Shown: positions 5,498-6,267 of the stretch, one piece after another
How positions within the stretch are numbered: position 1 is the stretch's first letter
Layout: each line of letters starts with the position of its first letter
NCBI GenBank assembly: GCA_037382205.1
Contig: JARRQD010000339.1
Span: 1 to 6,267 of the forward strand
Length of the DNA: 6,267 nucleotides
Direction: 5' to 3'
DNA from: Thiodiazotropha sp037382205
Lineage (GTDB): Bacteria; Pseudomonadota; Gammaproteobacteria; Chromatiales; Chromatiaceae
Notes under the pieces: generated by a model
What the model saw: the letters and a program-made list of their open reading frames with translations, nothing else
What the model was told of the DNA's origin: nothing
Database searches by the model: none
Program-made: the position numbers and the translations under genes

Positions 5498-5981
5498 GTG
5501 AAAATAAGAAATGAACTATTTACCTAAAGAAAAAATTGGACTTCATCTCAAACTTGGACGAGATATATATCAGTTTGTAAAAATAGGCCAATACTTTGGG
5601 TCAAATACATTCGAATATCTAACACTGTCCAAAAAAGAAGGTGGGGGCTTTGTCAAATTGATTCAGGTTCTAGACTACATGTATAGCTATTCGCCGAGCA
5701 TGGATGAATTCGAAACAGTTGAAGAGCTAGAGGGTGAATGTGAATCCAAATACTCTGGTACTCTTGAAGAATGCCTAAATTGGGCAAATGAATCATACAA
5801 CTGTTCTGTAGATAGGTGGTCTCTTGACGTAATGGAAAGTTATCTTGGGGATGTAGAAGAAGAAATTCTGGGGCAAGGTAATGGCAATTTGTAGTAACAA
5901 ACATAACGATCGCATTCACTCGGAAAAAATAAAGCTGCGCCGCTCCGCTCTGCACCTTTATTTTCCCAGTGATGCGGGGCG
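5492..5981 (+). mobile_element. Complete integron gene cassette (490 bp)
   Basis: Bounded by the expected IntI crossover points of the two attC sites (G^TT at 5491/5492 and 5981/5982). It contains one gene (5511-5894) and its own attC at the 3' end, the standard one-gene cassette. It would excise as a 490-bp circle. Confidence 0.85.
5511..5894 (+). CDS. Cassette-encoded acidic protein of unknown function (127 aa)
   Basis: The start is fixed by an in-frame TAA six bases upstream (5505-5507). It begins only 14 nt after attC 1, with just a weak purine-rich leader (GTGAAAATAAGAA). The protein starts MNYLPKEKIGLHLKLGRDIY with a basic/aromatic, beta-rich first half (to about residue 60). It then becomes strongly acidic (MDEFETVEELEGECES; VEEEIL near the end), with three Cys and several Trp/Tyr; net charge is about -13. 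There is no signal peptide or membrane segment. I recognise no family. A small acidic cytosolic protein could be an inhibitor, immunity protein or DNA mimic, but nothing in the sequence proves this. It stops just before attC 2, as cassette genes do. Confidence 0.78.
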   Translation: MNYLPKEKIGLHLKLGRDIYQFVKIGQYFGSNTFEYLTLSKKEGGGFVKLIQVLDYMYSYSPSMDEFETVEELEGECESKYSGTLEECLNWANESYNCSVDRWSLDVMESYLGDVEEEILGQGNGNL

Positions 5982-5987
5982 TTAGGC
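5901..5987 (+). other. attC recombination site 2 (integron)
   Basis: R' is GTTAGGC (5981-5987), a perfect GTTRRRY. R'' is ACATAAC (5901-5907), keeping the essential AAC. After the spacer GAT, L'' CGCAT-T-CACT (5911-5920) pairs with AGTGATGCG (5968-5976), leaving one T extrahelical. Inside, AAAATAAAG (5926-5934 region) pairs with CTTTATTTT (5956-5964), giving a long variable terminal stem with a GC-rich loop. Total 87 bp. It has the same orientation as attC 1. Its sequence differs from attC 1 except in the R and L boxes, so the cassettes come from different sources rather than from local duplication. Confidence 0.92.
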
Positions 5988-6013
5988 CAAGATTCAGTTA
6001 AGTTGAGAGAAAA

Positions 6014-6267
6014 ATGATAGAAAGTCACGTTAAAGAAGAAATACTCCGCAGATTAAAACGAGCAGAAGAAGAGCATGAAATAAAAGTCATATACGCTTGT
6101 GAATCGGGTAGTCGTGCTTGGGGGTTTGAATCACCTGATTCCGACTACGATGTTCGATTTATTTACGCACATAAAGAAGATTGGTACTTGGCTTTCGATG
6201 TAGAATCTCAAAAAGATGTAGTTGAATATCCAATTATTGACGAAATAGATTGTGGAGGCTGGGATGT
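6014..6267 (+). CDS. Polymerase-beta-like nucleotidyltransferase, 3'-truncated by the window edge
   Basis: Starts at ATG 6014, with a stop in frame at 5999-6001 and a modest GAGAG site at 6005-6009. It is open to the window end (84 full codons). After a charged helical N-terminus (residues 1-22) comes VIYACESGSRAWGFESPDSD followed by YDVRFIY. This is the GS motif (Gly32-Ser33) and metal-binding DxD pair (Asp44, Asp46) of the nucleotidyltransferase fold. The next segment (DWYLAF, then VVEYPIIDEIDCGGWDV) matches the DNA-polymerase-beta-superfamily YcgL-like group (Pfam nucleotidyltransferase PF10127), whose full members run to about 250 residues. The reaction would be transfer of a nucleotide to an unknown acceptor; related genes occur in RNA-repair and phage-associated settings. 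It lies 26 nt after attC 2, so it is the third cassette. Its own attC would lie beyond the window. Confidence 0.88.
   Translation, partial: MIESHVKEEILRRLKRAEEEHEIKVIYACESGSRAWGFESPDSDYDVRFIYAHKEDWYLAFDVESQKDVVEYPIIDEIDCGGWD

Noticed and set aside
5653..6028. - strand ORFs running through the second cassette and attC 2
   Set aside because: They cross the attC site and lie antisense to a cassette gene; the open frame through attC is a by-product of its GC-rich loop.

Overview
The window looks like chromosomal DNA of a gammaproteobacterium. The support is the mid-GC gene style at the left, the AraC-type regulator with a membrane N-terminus, the GTCATTCCGGC-type dispersed repeats and the integron attC sites. 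Genus cannot be read from the sequence alone. The two left-hand genes look like settled host genes. The middle is a graveyard of mobile and broken DNA. The right end is a run of AT-rich gene cassettes.

Region 1 (1-2360, + strand): the C-terminal 348 residues of a membrane-anchored AraC-family regulator (its start lies before the window), followed by a lipoprotein of the serine beta-lactamase / penicillin-binding-protein-like family that ends at a strong hairpin terminator. Region 2 (2389-3160, - strand): a small convergent operon with a plausible sigma-70 promoter and a strong Shine-Dalgarno. It encodes a single-pass coiled-coil membrane protein and, overlapping its stop by 8 nt, a 44-residue microprotein. 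Neither is a family I recognise.

Region 3 (3160-4800): mostly without live genes. It holds isolated hairpins; an IS110-family transposase remnant (- strand) that has lost its N-terminal catalytic half and about 50 residues of the C-terminal domain; a structured non-coding stretch just 3' of that remnant; a degraded fragment resembling the pre-toxin region of polymorphic toxins (- strand); and a ~310-bp MITE-like element with perfect 20-bp terminal inverted repeats enclosing two inverted copies of a dispersed palindrome.

Region 4 (4800-6267, + strand): the main find is part of an integron cassette array. Two attC sites (5426-5497 and 5901-5987) have the R and L box layout, unpaired spacer and extrahelical base of genuine attC folding. 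They separate three co-oriented genes: an unrecognised 180-aa protein, an unrecognised acidic 127-aa protein, and the start of a polymerase-beta-like nucleotidyltransferase. No integrase gene or convincing attI is present, so within this window the array looks like a CALIN (attC cluster without integrase), or the integrase lies outside. A perfect TATAAT sits just ahead of the first cassette gene and may drive the array. No tRNA, rRNA or CRISPR array was seen.
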